A DNA stretch of 64,000 bases from Candidatus Gastranaerophilales bacterium (lineage in GTDB: Bacteria; Cyanobacteriota; Vampirovibrionia; Gastranaerophilales; Gastranaerophilaceae): NCBI GenBank assembly GCA_944323655.1, contig CALUTL010000008.1, forward strand, positions 20,551 through 84,550. Reading direction: 5' to 3'. The notes beneath the pieces are model-generated. The model was not told the DNA's origin and ran no database searches. It worked only from the letters and a program-made list of their open reading frames with translations. Position numbers and translations under genes: made by a program. This document shows, one piece after another, positions 1-8,957 of the stretch (within the stretch, counting starts at the first letter, position 1; each line of letters begins with the position of its first letter).

Positions 1-1721
1 CTCTTGACGGAATTTTAAGAAATATCAGCACACTTGCCAAAAACAGTTCAGAAGCGAACCTTAAGGACTTAAAAGACCAGTTTCTTTCAAAATTTGATTA
101 TTTTGATTCAGAAGTAACCTCAAAACTCAAAGTAATAAATGATGAACTTGACAGCGGCAGACAAAATTCAACGGAAGCACTTAACAATTTAAAATCACTT
201 CTTGATAACGTAAATACTTTGAATGAAAAGGTAGATGTAATAGCCCTTTCAGATTCGTCCGAGCGTTTGGAAGACTTGATGCAGTCGCTGCATGAAAAAG
301 TAGATATTCTTGCAAGCAGCGGAGATAGCGAAAAAGTAGAAGAAATGCTTGGCGCATTGCATGAAAAAATAGATCTTCTTGTAACCGACGGAAGTGATGA
401 AAAACTTGAGCAAATAGAGGATATAATTCAAAATCTTCATGACAAAATAGACGTCTTTACAATGACAGATAATGAAGAAAGGATTGAAGATCTTGTAAAA
501 TCACTGCACGATAAAGTAGATATTTTGGCGCTCTCGGAAGATAACGACCTAATAGACGAAATTCACGACATAAAAGAAATGGTTTTCGAGCAGCGCAAAC
601 AGTTTGAAAAATCAGGACTTGGAGACAGAACCCAAAGCATAGATAAATGTCTTGAAAAATTATTGACAGATTTATCGACAGTAGAAGAAAGAATAACCGG
701 CCTTGACCTTGAAAAGAACGCAAGCGACATAAAAGATTCTGTAATGAATGCAATTTTAGCAGTTACGGATCAGATTACGTTTGCTGAGGAAACGGAAGAA
801 ATCAAAGGCTTTGTGGAAGAAAGAACGGAAGAAATCAACAAAAATCTTCTTGAAGTCAAAAAACAACTTAACAATATTGCAAGCAGTTCAGAATCTTGGG
901 ATTACACTTACACCATGCAGGATATAGAATCTGATATTGCAAAACTTCGTCTGATATTGAATGATATATCAGCTTCATCTTCTAAGGAAGACATAAGCGA
1001 AATTTCGCAGAATATGCACAAAATAGCAGCTTCGGTAAATTCGCTTCACAGCAGTCTTACAGAAGAACAAATTCTTGATTTAAAAACAAATATTGAAAAG
1101 ATTAACGAAGATGTTTTAAGCCTAAGTTCACGAACAAACAAGCTACTTCTGACCTCAGACGAATCCTATAAAGCATTAACAGACGGCTTGGATGAGTTTA
1201 GCAAAATATCAAATCAGCTTCAAAAGCGAATTGATATACTAGATAACAGCAGCATAAATGAAATTATAGATAAAAAACTAGACACAATAACCGATGCTGT
1301 AACGACCTCTGCAAATGCAGATGAAGTAATCCGTCAGGTTATGATGTATCTTGGAGAATGGATTGATGATGCAAGTGAAAAATTGAACAATATAACCTCA
1401 GAAACCTCAAACATCTCCGAAATAAATTCCGAACTTAGCATTTTAAAATCAATGGTAGGTAATACCGAAATACTGGATTCCTTGGAAATGAAGTTTAATG
1501 CTCAGCAAAATCGGATAGAAATGCTTGAAGAAAAAGTTGATGCGATATTTAGTGCGCTTGAACATAACTCCGAACAAAGCACAACATTTGAAGACAATAT
1601 GCGCAACATGTTTGACGAAAAATTTGACAAAATAGACGAAAAGATGAAAAAACTTGATGATAAATTAACGAAGCTATCGAAAGGAATAGACAAGCTGGCA
1701 TCGTATGTTGACGAAGACTAG
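1..1721 (+). CDS. Long coiled-coil repeat protein (5' end outside window)
   Basis: The reading frame is open from base 3 with no start in view, so only the C-terminal ~573 residues are present; the Met at 219 is internal. The protein is rich in Glu, Lys, Asp, Leu and Ile with heptad-like spacing, no Cys and no membrane segment, which points to an extended coiled coil. Between about 219 and 560 a unit of 24-27 residues recurs four times, each carrying a motif of the form LHEKVDIL or LHDKIDVF followed by an acidic stretch. The C-terminus (about 1600-1721) is a second Lys/Asp/Leu coiled coil. The stop codon lies inside the next gene (17-nt overlap), so the two are probably co-translated. No enzymatic family is recognised; a structural or scaffold role is an inference only. 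Confidence 0.75.
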   Translation, partial: LDGILRNISTLAKNSSEANLKDLKDQFLSKFDYFDSEVTSKLKVINDELDSGRQNSTEALNNLKSLLDNVNTLNEKVDVIALSDSSERLEDLMQSLHEKVDILASSGDSEKVEEMLGALHEKIDLLVTDGSDEKLEQIEDIIQNLHDKIDVFTMTDNEERIEDLVKSLHDKVDILALSEDNDLIDEIHDIKEMVFEQRKQFEKSGLGDRTQSIDKCLEKLLTDLSTVEERITGLDLEKNASDIKDSVMNAILAVTDQITFAEETEEIKGFVEERTEEINKNLLEVKKQLNNIASSSESWDYTYTMQDIESDIAKLRLILNDISASSSKEDISEISQNMHKIAASVNSLHSSLTEEQILDLKTNIEKINEDVLSLSSRTNKLLLTSDESYKALTDGLDEFSKISNQLQKRIDILDNSSINEIIDKKLDTITDAVTTSANADEVIRQVMMYLGEWIDDASEKLNNITSETSNISEINSELSILKSMVGNTEILDSLEMKFNAQQNRIEMLEEKVDAIFSALEHNSEQSTTFEDNMRNMFDEKFDKIDEKMKKLDDKLTKLSKGIDKLASYVDED

Positions 1722-3090
1722 ATTAATAAAAGATTTAAAAAACATATTACCCCGCAACAGTGTATTGACGGAGCTGGAAGAACGCTACGCCTACAGTCAG
1801 GATGCGGCAAACACACCGGATATAAAGAACATAGCGGATGCAGTTGTTTTTGTTGAAAACACCGAAGAAGTTCAGCATGTCGTAAAACTTGCCGCAAAAT
1901 ACAAAATTCCTGTAATTTGCCGCGGCGCCGGCACAAATGTAGTAGGCGCATGCACAGTAGAACATGGCGGAATTATCTTAAACTTTTCAAAAATGAACAA
2001 AATCCTTGAAATTAATCCTCAAAACATGACCGCCCAAGTTCAGCCCGGTGTAATCGTTGGTGAGCTTCAAAAACAAGCGGAAAAATTAGGACTTTACTAC
2101 CCTCCGGATCCGTCAAACCTTGCCGTATCAACAATCGGCGGAAGTATCGCACAATCTTCAGGCGGCGCAAGAACTTTCAAATACGGCTCTACAAAAGATT
2201 ATATTTTGAATATGAAAGTAGTTATGGCAAACGGAGAAATCCTTCAAACCGGCTCAAATACAATAAAAAATGCAACAGGTTATAACCTCGGCAGCCTTTT
2301 TATCGGAAGCGAAGGAACTTTAGGAATTGTCGTCGAAGCAACTGTAAAGCTTATCCCAAAACCCCAAACAAGACAGGTTGTTATGGCATATTTTGACAGA
2401 ATCAGCGAAGCCATAGATGCGGTCGATGCAATTATTGAACAGCAAATTTTTCCGACAACGATAGATTTTATGGACAAAAACGCAATCCAAACAGTCGAAA
2501 AATTTTACCCTTCAGGTCTTTTAACAGATAAAGAAGCCGCATTAATAATCGAAGTTGACGGATTTGAAAATGCCGTTGAATATCAAAAAAATGTAATTTT
2601 ATCTATTCTGAATAACGCACACGCCTCAGCAATTCAAAGCTCCTCAACAGAAGAAGAATACAACAAAATTTGGAAAGCAAGACGTTCCTCAATGGGAGCT
2701 TGCGCAAAATTAAAACCGAACGTTACAACGGACGACGTAATTGTGCCAAGACAAAATCTTGCAAAACTTGTTCTCGGAATCCGCAAGATCTGCGAAAAAT
2801 ACAATCTTGAAGTTTGCATGGTAGGACACGTTGGTGACGGCAGTGTTCATCCGCAAATTCCAATTGATTACAACAACAAAGATGAATATGACCGACTTAA
2901 AAAAGCTAAATCCGAAATTTATGATTTAACTTCAAAACTCGGCGGGATTTTATCAGGCGAACACGGCATCGGCTCTTTAAAAAGGGATTTCGTAAGCATG
3001 GTCGTAAATCCTTTAGCTTTAGAATATATGAGAACTATTAAGAAAACCTTTGACCCCGATAATATTCTTAATCCGTACAAAATTTTTTAG
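1705..3090 (+). CDS. glcD: FAD-linked oxidase, GlcD / D-lactate dehydrogenase type
   Basis: 461 residues, the usual length for the GlcD/D-lactate dehydrogenase family, which oxidises 2-hydroxyacids such as glycolate or D-lactate with FAD. The PCMH-type FAD domain is visible from residue ~45, with RGAGTN at 73-78, then YPPDPSN and a GGSIAQSSGG segment in the first half. The C-terminal FAD-oxidase domain carries GHVGDGSVHP and SGEHGIG. The start ATG lies inside the upstream coiled-coil gene. No GlcE or GlcF subunit gene is adjacent, so it may act alone or with an iron-sulfur partner encoded elsewhere. The family call is firm; the exact substrate is not. Confidence 0.88.
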   Translation: MLTKTRLIKDLKNILPRNSVLTELEERYAYSQDAANTPDIKNIADAVVFVENTEEVQHVVKLAAKYKIPVICRGAGTNVVGACTVEHGGIILNFSKMNKILEINPQNMTAQVQPGVIVGELQKQAEKLGLYYPPDPSNLAVSTIGGSIAQSSGGARTFKYGSTKDYILNMKVVMANGEILQTGSNTIKNATGYNLGSLFIGSEGTLGIVVEATVKLIPKPQTRQVVMAYFDRISEAIDAVDAIIEQQIFPTTIDFMDKNAIQTVEKFYPSGLLTDKEAALIIEVDGFENAVEYQKNVILSILNNAHASAIQSSSTEEEYNKIWKARRSSMGACAKLKPNVTTDDVIVPRQNLAKLVLGIRKICEKYNLEVCMVGHVGDGSVHPQIPIDYNNKDEYDRLKKAKSEIYDLTSKLGGILSGEHGIGSLKRDFVSMVVNPLALEYMRTIKKTFDPDNILNPYKIF

Positions 3091-3119
3091 AACAAAAACA
3101 AATCTTTTTGAACAAAAAG

Positions 3120-3380
3120 TTAATTCAAAATTTCTTTCAATTTGCCGCTCTTATACAACGCCTCAAGGTCAGTATAACCTCCAACGTAATTACCGTTGAT
3201 AATTATCTGCGGAACTGTTTGAACTGTTTTGTTGTATTTTGAAGATAATTCTTCGCACATTTTTTCAAAATCATCATCAACATTATGTTCCAAATATTCT
3301 AACTTTAATGTCTGAAGAAGTTTCTTTGCTTTAATGCAAAACGGGCAGGAAGTCGAAGTATAAATTTCAATATTATTCAT
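3120..3380 (-). CDS. grxC: Glutaredoxin (dithiol, GrxC-like)
   Basis: 86 residues, typical of a single-domain glutaredoxin that reduces disulfides or glutathione mixed disulfides in the cytoplasm. The redox motif CPFC lies at residues 12-15, the cis-proline loop TVPQ at 55-58 and the GGYTD glutathione-binding turn at about 67-71. It ends 29 nt from the convergent glcD stop and lies 17 nt downstream of the CheR-like gene, so it is probably the last gene of a three-gene minus-strand unit. Confidence 0.93.
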   Translation of the reverse strand: MNNIEIYTSTSCPFCIKAKKLLQTLKLEYLEHNVDDDFEKMCEELSSKYNKTVQTVPQIIINGNYVGGYTDLEALYKSGKLKEILN

Positions 3381-3397
3381 TTTTAAACTCTCCTTTT

Positions 3398-4168
3398 TTA
3401 AAATTTAACCATTTTTTCATATACATTGTCAATATAAGTTTCTTCAAACCCGTTTTTCAAAAGCAAACTATGTGCCTTAGAAGCGCTCAGATCATAATTT
3501 CCTAAGACTACAATGGAATTTGATCCGCAGGCCTCCGACAACATTTTTGCTAATTTTTCCTGCTCGGGTTCTTTAAGATACATCCACATATTTCGACATA
3601 GAAAAACACTGTTTTCTTCATTTTTATTGATTTTGGCAAGCTCATCAAAAATATTTGCCTTACGAAATTCTACAAGATTTTTTATATCGTCTTTGAATTT
3701 AACCCCTTTTTTACCGTTTTTTAGAGTAATATGATTCAAGAATTTTTTATCATTAAACAGAGTATGCAATTTTATTGAAAAGAAATCAAATAAATAATAA
3801 ATCCCCGGAAGCAGCGGAATTTCGCCGCTTTTTGCTGTATTAACCTGTCGTTGATTTAAGTCAAATCCTTTTATTGGAAAAAACTTCTCCGCTTTTTCAC
3901 TTCCCAGATGTTTTATCAAACTCATTATAAGAGTATAACTTTCGGTTCCGTCAGAACACGCTGCATTATAAATGTTAACTTTATCAGCAGCTTTAAATCT
4001 TAAATTCAAATATCTTGCAAAATTACCCCACTGCAAATCCTCTCTAAAAAAATACGTGCAAAATGGACGCCTCTTATTTAATACCTGATAATTAGAAGTA
4101 AAAGACAGATTTTTTCTGAAATTATTTTCGTAATTTAAAAACGATTGAGGGCCTAATGTAATATTCAT
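3398..4168 (-). CDS. CheR-like SAM-dependent methyltransferase (divergent)
   Basis: 256 residues. The order of motifs resembles the CheR protein-glutamate methyltransferase: TYFFRE near residue 38, a SAM-binding loop AACSDGTESYT at 69-79, GFDLN near 100, and FLCRNMWMYL near 190 (compare the CheR FCRNvliYf segment). The N-terminal CheR helical domain is short and poorly matched. No chemotaxis genes are nearby, so the substrate need not be a chemoreceptor. GGAG precedes the ATG at a good distance. It sits between the Ycf45-like ATPase and glutaredoxin genes with short gaps. Confidence 0.62.
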   Translation of the reverse strand: MNITLGPQSFLNYENNFRKNLSFTSNYQVLNKRRPFCTYFFREDLQWGNFARYLNLRFKAADKVNIYNAACSDGTESYTLIMSLIKHLGSEKAEKFFPIKGFDLNQRQVNTAKSGEIPLLPGIYYLFDFFSIKLHTLFNDKKFLNHITLKNGKKGVKFKDDIKNLVEFRKANIFDELAKINKNEENSVFLCRNMWMYLKEPEQEKLAKMLSEACGSNSIVVLGNYDLSASKAHSLLLKNGFEETYIDNVYEKMVKF

Positions 4169-4213
4169 ATCTCCATTAAACCCTCAAAAAACTGTTTTTT
4201 GCTATTTTTTTAC

Positions 4214-5866
4214 TTAAATTATTTTTTTATTATCAAAATCTTTCCCGCCGACAATTCTCAAATGTCTTTGCTCACCTTCACCGACAGATTTACTTTCCAA
4301 ATTATGCTGCTCAACAAGTTCATGCTGAAGCTTTCTTATATGCTGATTTTGCGGAGTTAATTCAACATGCTCAGCACCTGCTAAAATCTTGTTTATTGCA
4401 GCTTTTGCTTCATCCAAAGCTCGCTCAGCATCATCATAATACCCGCACAAAGTTTCAGAAGTTTCTGTTATATCCAAAGCCTCTTTCAAAACTTTTTGAA
4501 TTTGCGCCATTGAATTTGTTTTTATATAAAAAATTTGAAGTCGATAATCGTTTGCCGTGCTTAAAATTTTGGCTCCGCCTTTTGCAAAATTTTTGTGTGC
4601 AATCACAATATCCGCATCATCCAAATTCCTTGTAATCTCTGCGTTTAAGTCTAATCGTTCAATAATTTTTTCAACAATACTTCTCGATACGGCGTATAAA
4701 TATATTTTTTTGAATTTCTTAACGTCATTTACGTATTTTTGTCTTGAAAAACTAAACTTCAAGCTATCCGTTGGATCTTTCAAAGCTTTGTTATCAAGTT
4801 TAGAAATTTCTTCCTTAATTTCGGAAATAGGATTAGATTCCGCCTGTTCTTGCGGATTTTGAATTTCGCTTTGCGGCTGCGCTTCGTAGACCTTGTCGAC
4901 TTTTCTAATCTCAGGACGAATCGGCCAGCCTCTTAAAATATAATCGACAGCTTCCGCAGTATTTTTGTAAACCGCAAGAGTATTTCTGTCAAGAATTTCA
5001 ATTACGATATCAAAAGTCGGCTGTTTTTCTCTTTCTAAAACCGTCTTTTGCGAAGCTCTTCTTCTTGCTTCATCATCACCTAATGTTACGGATTGAATTC
5101 CGCCGACCAAATCGGATAAAGTCGGGTTTTTAATTAAACTTTCCAGCGAATTACCGTGAGCGGTTGCAATCAACATAACACCGCGCTCTGCGATCGTACG
5201 GGCAGCTTGAGCTTCTGCTTCCGTTCCGATTTCATCGACAACGATAACTTCCGGTGTGTGATTCTCAACCGCTTCTATCATAATATCTTTTTGAAATTCA
5301 GGCTGTCTAACCTGCATACGTCTTGCATGACCTATTGCCGGATGAGGAGTATCACCGTCCCCTGCAATTTCATTTGAAGTATCGACAACTACAACTCTTT
5401 TCCCGAGTTCATCCGCTACAAGCCTTGAAATTTCTCTTAATTTTGTAGTCTTACCAACCCCCGGACGACCAAGGAACAGGATGCTTTTGTTCATCATACA
5501 AATATCTTTGATACAAGCAATCGTCCCTGTTACAACTCGTCCGATTCTGCAAGTTAAGCCGATAACTTTTCCCTGACGATTTCTTATAGCACTTATACGA
5601 TGTAAAGTTCCGGGGATTCCCGACCTGTTGTCAGATGTAAATTCCTGAATGTGCGAAGTAATATAATTTATATCATCCTCCGTCACAAAATCTGAACCTA
5701 AATATTCAATCTTTCCGCTTGAATGTCTTATCTCAGGCGTTCGCCCGATATCCAAAACTATTTCAATAACATCTTCCATCTGCTCATAGTTAACCAGCCT
5801 CCTTACCTTTTCAGGTAAAACTTCTAACAGTCTGTCCAAGTCGTTTTGTAATTGCAGATTACTCAT
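4214..5866 (-). CDS. Ycf45-like AAA ATPase with C-terminal R3H domain
   Basis: 550 residues from the ATG at 5866, preceded by GAAAGG; a TTG 15 nt further upstream is in frame but lacks its own ribosome site. An N-terminal ~110-residue region is followed by a SpoIIIAA-type ATPase domain with Walker A GRPGVGKTT at 133-141 and a VIVVDEIG Walker B. After a Pro/Glu/Gln linker, the C-terminus ends in an R3H-like single-strand nucleic-acid-binding segment (IRKLQHELV to RHLRIVGG). This architecture is that of the cyanobacterial and plastid Ycf45 family, whose function is not settled. A short leader ORF overlaps its start, suggesting translational coupling. Confidence 0.85.
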   Translation of the reverse strand: MSNLQLQNDLDRLLEVLPEKVRRLVNYEQMEDVIEIVLDIGRTPEIRHSSGKIEYLGSDFVTEDDINYITSHIQEFTSDNRSGIPGTLHRISAIRNRQGKVIGLTCRIGRVVTGTIACIKDICMMNKSILFLGRPGVGKTTKLREISRLVADELGKRVVVVDTSNEIAGDGDTPHPAIGHARRMQVRQPEFQKDIMIEAVENHTPEVIVVDEIGTEAEAQAARTIAERGVMLIATAHGNSLESLIKNPTLSDLVGGIQSVTLGDDEARRRASQKTVLEREKQPTFDIVIEILDRNTLAVYKNTAEAVDYILRGWPIRPEIRKVDKVYEAQPQSEIQNPQEQAESNPISEIKEEISKLDNKALKDPTDSLKFSFSRQKYVNDVKKFKKIYLYAVSRSIVEKIIERLDLNAEITRNLDDADIVIAHKNFAKGGAKILSTANDYRLQIFYIKTNSMAQIQKVLKEALDITETSETLCGYYDDAERALDEAKAAINKILAGAEHVELTPQNQHIRKLQHELVEQHNLESKSVGEGEQRHLRIVGGKDFDNKKII

Positions 5867-5948
5867 ATATATGCCTTTCAATAGTGCTGATATACAAAAT
5901 TGATGTTATTGGCGCTTTTATTTCTGTTCTTGTTTTTTTATTTTTCAT
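5859..5948 (-). CDS. Short leader ORF overlapping the Ycf45-like gene start
   Basis: Twenty-nine codons on the minus strand with a strong AGGAG two bases before the ATG. The peptide begins MKNKKTRTEIKAP and ends IERHIYE. Its TAA stop (5861-5859) lies just inside the ATGAGTAA start of the downstream gene, a typical arrangement for translational coupling. No regulatory run of a single amino acid is seen. It may be a genuine small protein, a coupling leader, or a chance ORF; the combination of a good ribosome site and stop/start overlap favours real translation. Confidence 0.4.
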   Translation of the reverse strand: MKNKKTRTEIKAPITSILYISTIERHIYE

Positions 5949-5961
5949 CTCTCCTATTTAT

Positions 5962-5967
5962 ATTATA
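5962..5967 (-). promoter_or_regulatory. Candidate -10 box for leader ORF / Ycf45-like operon
   Basis: A perfect TATAAT on the minus strand preceded by GTGG, so an extended -10 is possible, with TTGAAG 19 nt upstream as a poor -35. Transcription would begin next to the leader ORF's ribosome site, giving a very short 5' end. The rest of the 5968-6225 spacer is AT-rich; apart from this I see only the likely, unassigned promoter of the gene at 6226. Confidence 0.4.
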
Positions 5968-6225
5968 CCACTTTTTGTAAAAAAATCTTCAATCTTTAGT
6001 ATTACACCTGTCGTAATTTTTACAAAATTTTACGTTTTTGCTTTGGCTAAAACTATCACTCTGCCAAAGTTTTGGGCTATTAAATTTTACAAAAATTTTT
6101 GAAAAATTTTATAAAATTTTTTGTAAAAAAATAATATATGTTACAATATATTTTCAAGATATACCAAAAGATTTAAAAAAAATATTTTTCTTGCTAAAAT
6201 TGACATAAAAAGAAAGGATAAAACA

Positions 6226-6522
6226 ATGAAAATTCAACCAATTGCCCCATCATTCAAAGGTAAAATTTCAATTTCCGCAAACGGAAATAACAAGAATGTA
6301 AGTTATCTTTACAACAAAGTTTCCAAAATAGTAAAAGACAACCAAGTAACAGCAAGTTTTCATTCTGACAAAATCGAAATTACACCTCACACAAGTGCAG
6401 TAGCCCCGATTAAGTCAAGCCTTACGGATTTAGGAATTGAATTTGTTGATGACAGTGCAAAAAAAGAAACCCTACTTGATAAAGCAAGCAAAGTAGTTTC
6501 GTCATTAACTCAAAAAAAGTAG
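6226..6522 (+). CDS. Small lineage-type protein with N-terminal SFKG motif
   Basis: 98 residues, no recognised family, no signal peptide or membrane helix. The N-terminus reads MKIQPIAPSFKG, similar in style to the start of the 34990 gene (SVQSFGAL). The remainder alternates hydrophobic and polar residues with a Lys/Ser-rich C-terminus (SSLTQKK). AGAAAGG precedes the ATG at normal spacing and a strong terminator follows, so it is probably transcribed alone. Confidence 0.65.
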   Translation: MKIQPIAPSFKGKISISANGNNKNVSYLYNKVSKIVKDNQVTASFHSDKIEITPHTSAVAPIKSSLTDLGIEFVDDSAKKETLLDKASKVVSSLTQKK

Positions 6523-6538
6523 ACTAAAAACTTACAAA

Positions 6539-6567
6539 AATAAGCTTCTGAATATTCAGAAGCTTAT
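6539..6567 (+). terminator. Intrinsic terminator after the 6226 gene
   Basis: Near-perfect palindrome with arms AATAAGCTTCTGAA and TTCAGAAGCTTATT followed by TTTTTTAT. It lies 17 nt after the stop codon. Confidence 0.85.
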
Positions 6568-6579
6568 TTTTTATATATT

Positions 6580-6609
6580 AAAAGACCGTCTAAAATCAGA
6601 CGGTCTTTT
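6580..6609 (-). terminator. Intrinsic terminator after fusA
   Basis: Stem AAAAGACCGTCT with AGACGGTCTTTT, loop of about six bases, 24 nt beyond the fusA stop. On the minus strand the stem runs into a U-rich tract. Confidence 0.85.
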
Positions 6610-6632
6610 TGAAAATTCAACTTATCAAAAAA

Positions 6633-8720
6633 CTAAGCTTTTTGACCAGATTTTTCGATAATTTCTTTTTCGATATTAGCCGGAACTTGTTCGTAATGAT
6701 CAAATTCCATAGAGAAAGTTCCGCGTCCCTGAGTGTTAGATCTCAAGTCAGTTGCATAACCGAACATATTTGCAAGAGGAACAATTGATCTTACGATAAC
6801 GTTTCCTGTATTGCCTTGCGGTTCCTGACCTTCAACACGTCCTCTTCTTCTTGAAATATCACCGATAATTGTACCTGTAAATTCTTCAGGAATTTCGATT
6901 TCAACTTTCATCATCGGTTCCAAGATGCAAGGCTGAGCTTTGCGGCAGCCTTCTTTAATTGCCATAGAACCGGCGATTTTGAATGCCATTTCAGAAGAGT
7001 CAACTTCGTGGTAGCTTCCGTCATAAAGTTCAACTTTAACGTCAATCATCGGGAAGCCTGCTAAAATACCGCCTTCAAGAGCTTCTTCCATACCTTTTCT
7101 TGCAGGTTCAATGTATTCTCTGGGAATAGCACCACCGACAATTTTGTTTTCAAATACAAAGCCGGCATTTTCATCAGCAGGAGAAATTTTAACTTTAACG
7201 TGCCCGTACTGACCTTTACCGCCTGACTGACGGATGAATTTAGAATCCTGATCTGCCGTTCCGCGGATAGTTTCACGGTATGCAACCTGCGGTTTACCGA
7301 TGTTAGCTTCAACTTTGAATTCTCTAAGCATACGGTCTACGATAATATCAAGGTGAAGTTCGCCCATACCGGAAATGATTGTCTGACCGGTTTCAGTATC
7401 AGATTTAACTCTGAATGACGGATCTTCTTCAGCAAGTTTCTGAAGAGCGATACCCATTTTGTCTTGGTCAGCTTTAGTTTTCGGTTCAATCGCAACTGAA
7501 ATAACCGGTTCCGGGAAAGTCATTCTTTCTAAGATGATAGGTGCTTTTTCATCACACAAAGTATCACCTGTTGTAGTATCTTTCAAACCTACAGCTGCGC
7601 AAATATCACCTGCGTAAACTTCTTGTTCTTCAAGTCTTTGGTCAGCGTACATACGAACCAATCTTGCTATACGTTCTTTTTTGCCGTTTGTAGCATTTAG
7701 AACATAAGATCCGGCTGTAATTACGCCTGAATAAACTCTCAAGAAAGTTAAACGGCCGACATAAGGGTCTGTCATAACTTTGAATGCCAATGCTGAGAAA
7801 GGTTCTGAGTCTGAAGAATGTCTTTCAGTTTTAGTTCCGTCTTCAAGTTCACCCTCGATAGCTTTTACATCAACCGGTGACGGCATGTAATATACTACGT
7901 TGTCAAGAAGAAGCTGAACACCTTTGTTTTTGAAAGCTGTTCCGCAGCATACAGGAACAATTTTGTTTTCACAAACTGCTTTTCTCAAACCTGCTCTCAA
8001 TTCATCAACAGTAATTGATTCAGGATCTTCAAAGAATTTTTCCATCAAAACATCATCTTCCGATGCGATAGCTTCAACCATTGCATCTCTGTATTCTTTA
8101 GCTTTTTCTTGCAATTCAGCCGGAATATCTTCTTCTCTGATGTCTGTACCAAGGTCGTTTGTATAAATTTCAGCCTTCATTGTCATAAGATCAACAAGAC
8201 CTGTAAATTTATCTTCAGCACCAATCGGAAGCTGAATAGGAACAGCATTTGCACCAAGTCTTGTCTTAATTTGATCAACAACTCTGTAAAAATCTGCACC
8301 TGTTCTATCCATTTTGTTAACGAAAACCATTCTCGGAACTTCGTAACGGTTAGCCTGTCTCCAAACAGTTTCAGACTGTGACTGAACACCGCCGACTGCA
8401 CAGAATACTGCAACAACACCGTCTAATACACGAAGTGAACGTTCAACTTCAATTGTAAAGTCAACGTGTCCGGGGGTGTCGATAATGTTAATCTGATGTC
8501 CTTTCCATTCTGCTGTTACGGCAGCGGATTGAATGGTAATACCTCTTTCACGTTCCTGTTCCATAAAGTCGGTAACGGCTGCACCGTCGTGAACTTCACC
8601 GATTTTGTGAGTTTTACCGGTATAGAACAAGATACGCTCTGTAGTCGTGGTTTTGCCGGCATCAATGTGAGCGGCAATACCAATGTTTCTGATTTTTTCC
8701 AATGGAGTTTTTCTTGCCAT
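6633..8720 (-). CDS. fusA: Elongation factor G
   Basis: 695 residues, standard EF-G length. This GTPase drives ribosomal translocation and, with RRF, ribosome recycling. The G1 loop is in [14 protein letters not shown] near residue 17, switch II in DTPGHVDF and G4 in NKMDR. Domain IV/V sequence is intact through GQYGHVKV and the C-terminal region ending EKSGQKA. The gene stands alone: rpsL, rpsG and tuf, its usual neighbours, are absent, and the S10 cluster begins 18 kb away. AAAGGAAA precedes the ATG. It is transcribed divergently from pheT. Confidence 0.98.
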   Translation of the reverse strand: MARKTPLEKIRNIGIAAHIDAGKTTTTERILFYTGKTHKIGEVHDGAAVTDFMEQERERGITIQSAAVTAEWKGHQINIIDTPGHVDFTIEVERSLRVLDGVVAVFCAVGGVQSQSETVWRQANRYEVPRMVFVNKMDRTGADFYRVVDQIKTRLGANAVPIQLPIGAEDKFTGLVDLMTMKAEIYTNDLGTDIREEDIPAELQEKAKEYRDAMVEAIASEDDVLMEKFFEDPESITVDELRAGLRKAVCENKIVPVCCGTAFKNKGVQLLLDNVVYYMPSPVDVKAIEGELEDGTKTERHSSDSEPFSALAFKVMTDPYVGRLTFLRVYSGVITAGSYVLNATNGKKERIARLVRMYADQRLEEQEVYAGDICAAVGLKDTTTGDTLCDEKAPIILERMTFPEPVISVAIEPKTKADQDKMGIALQKLAEEDPSFRVKSDTETGQTIISGMGELHLDIIVDRMLREFKVEANIGKPQVAYRETIRGTADQDSKFIRQSGGKGQYGHVKVKISPADENAGFVFENKIVGGAIPREYIEPARKGMEEALEGGILAGFPMIDVKVELYDGSYHEVDSSEMAFKIAGSMAIKEGCRKAQPCILEPMMKVEIEIPEEFTGTIIGDISRRRGRVEGQEPQGNTGNVIVRSIVPLANMFGYATDLRSNTQGRGTFSMEFDHYEQVPANIEKEIIEKSGQKA

Positions 8721-8778
8721 TTTAGTTTTTCCTTTTTATATATTGTGTACTTCTGCTATTTTATATTTAGCTTCACTA

Positions 8779-8808
8779 AAATTATCTCACAAACATGATT
8801 GTTGGCAA
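8779..8808 (-). promoter_or_regulatory. Sigma-70-like promoter for fusA
   Basis: Minus-strand TTGCCA (8803-8808), 18-bp spacer, TAATTT (8779-8784). It gives a leader of about 50 nt before fusA. Position and spacing are good; the -10 match is moderate. Confidence 0.5.
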
Positions 8809-8957
8809 GAATTCTATTAACCTGTCGTAACATTAAAAATATTTTTTCTTTTTGATTAAACCTTCCAATTTGATAATTATATTTTACAATTGCATTCTTT
8901 TGGTATAAGATTTTGTTATAGAGATTAATTTTAAGATAAAAGAGGGAATCAAAGAAA

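Noticed and set aside
457..753. Minus-strand ORFs opposite the coiled-coil gene
   Set aside because: They are mirror images of a repetitive coding sequence, without ribosome sites or recognisable domains.
8721..8957. T-box leader before pheT (and likewise before ileS)
   Set aside because: No T-box sequence or terminator/antiterminator pair; leaders are short.
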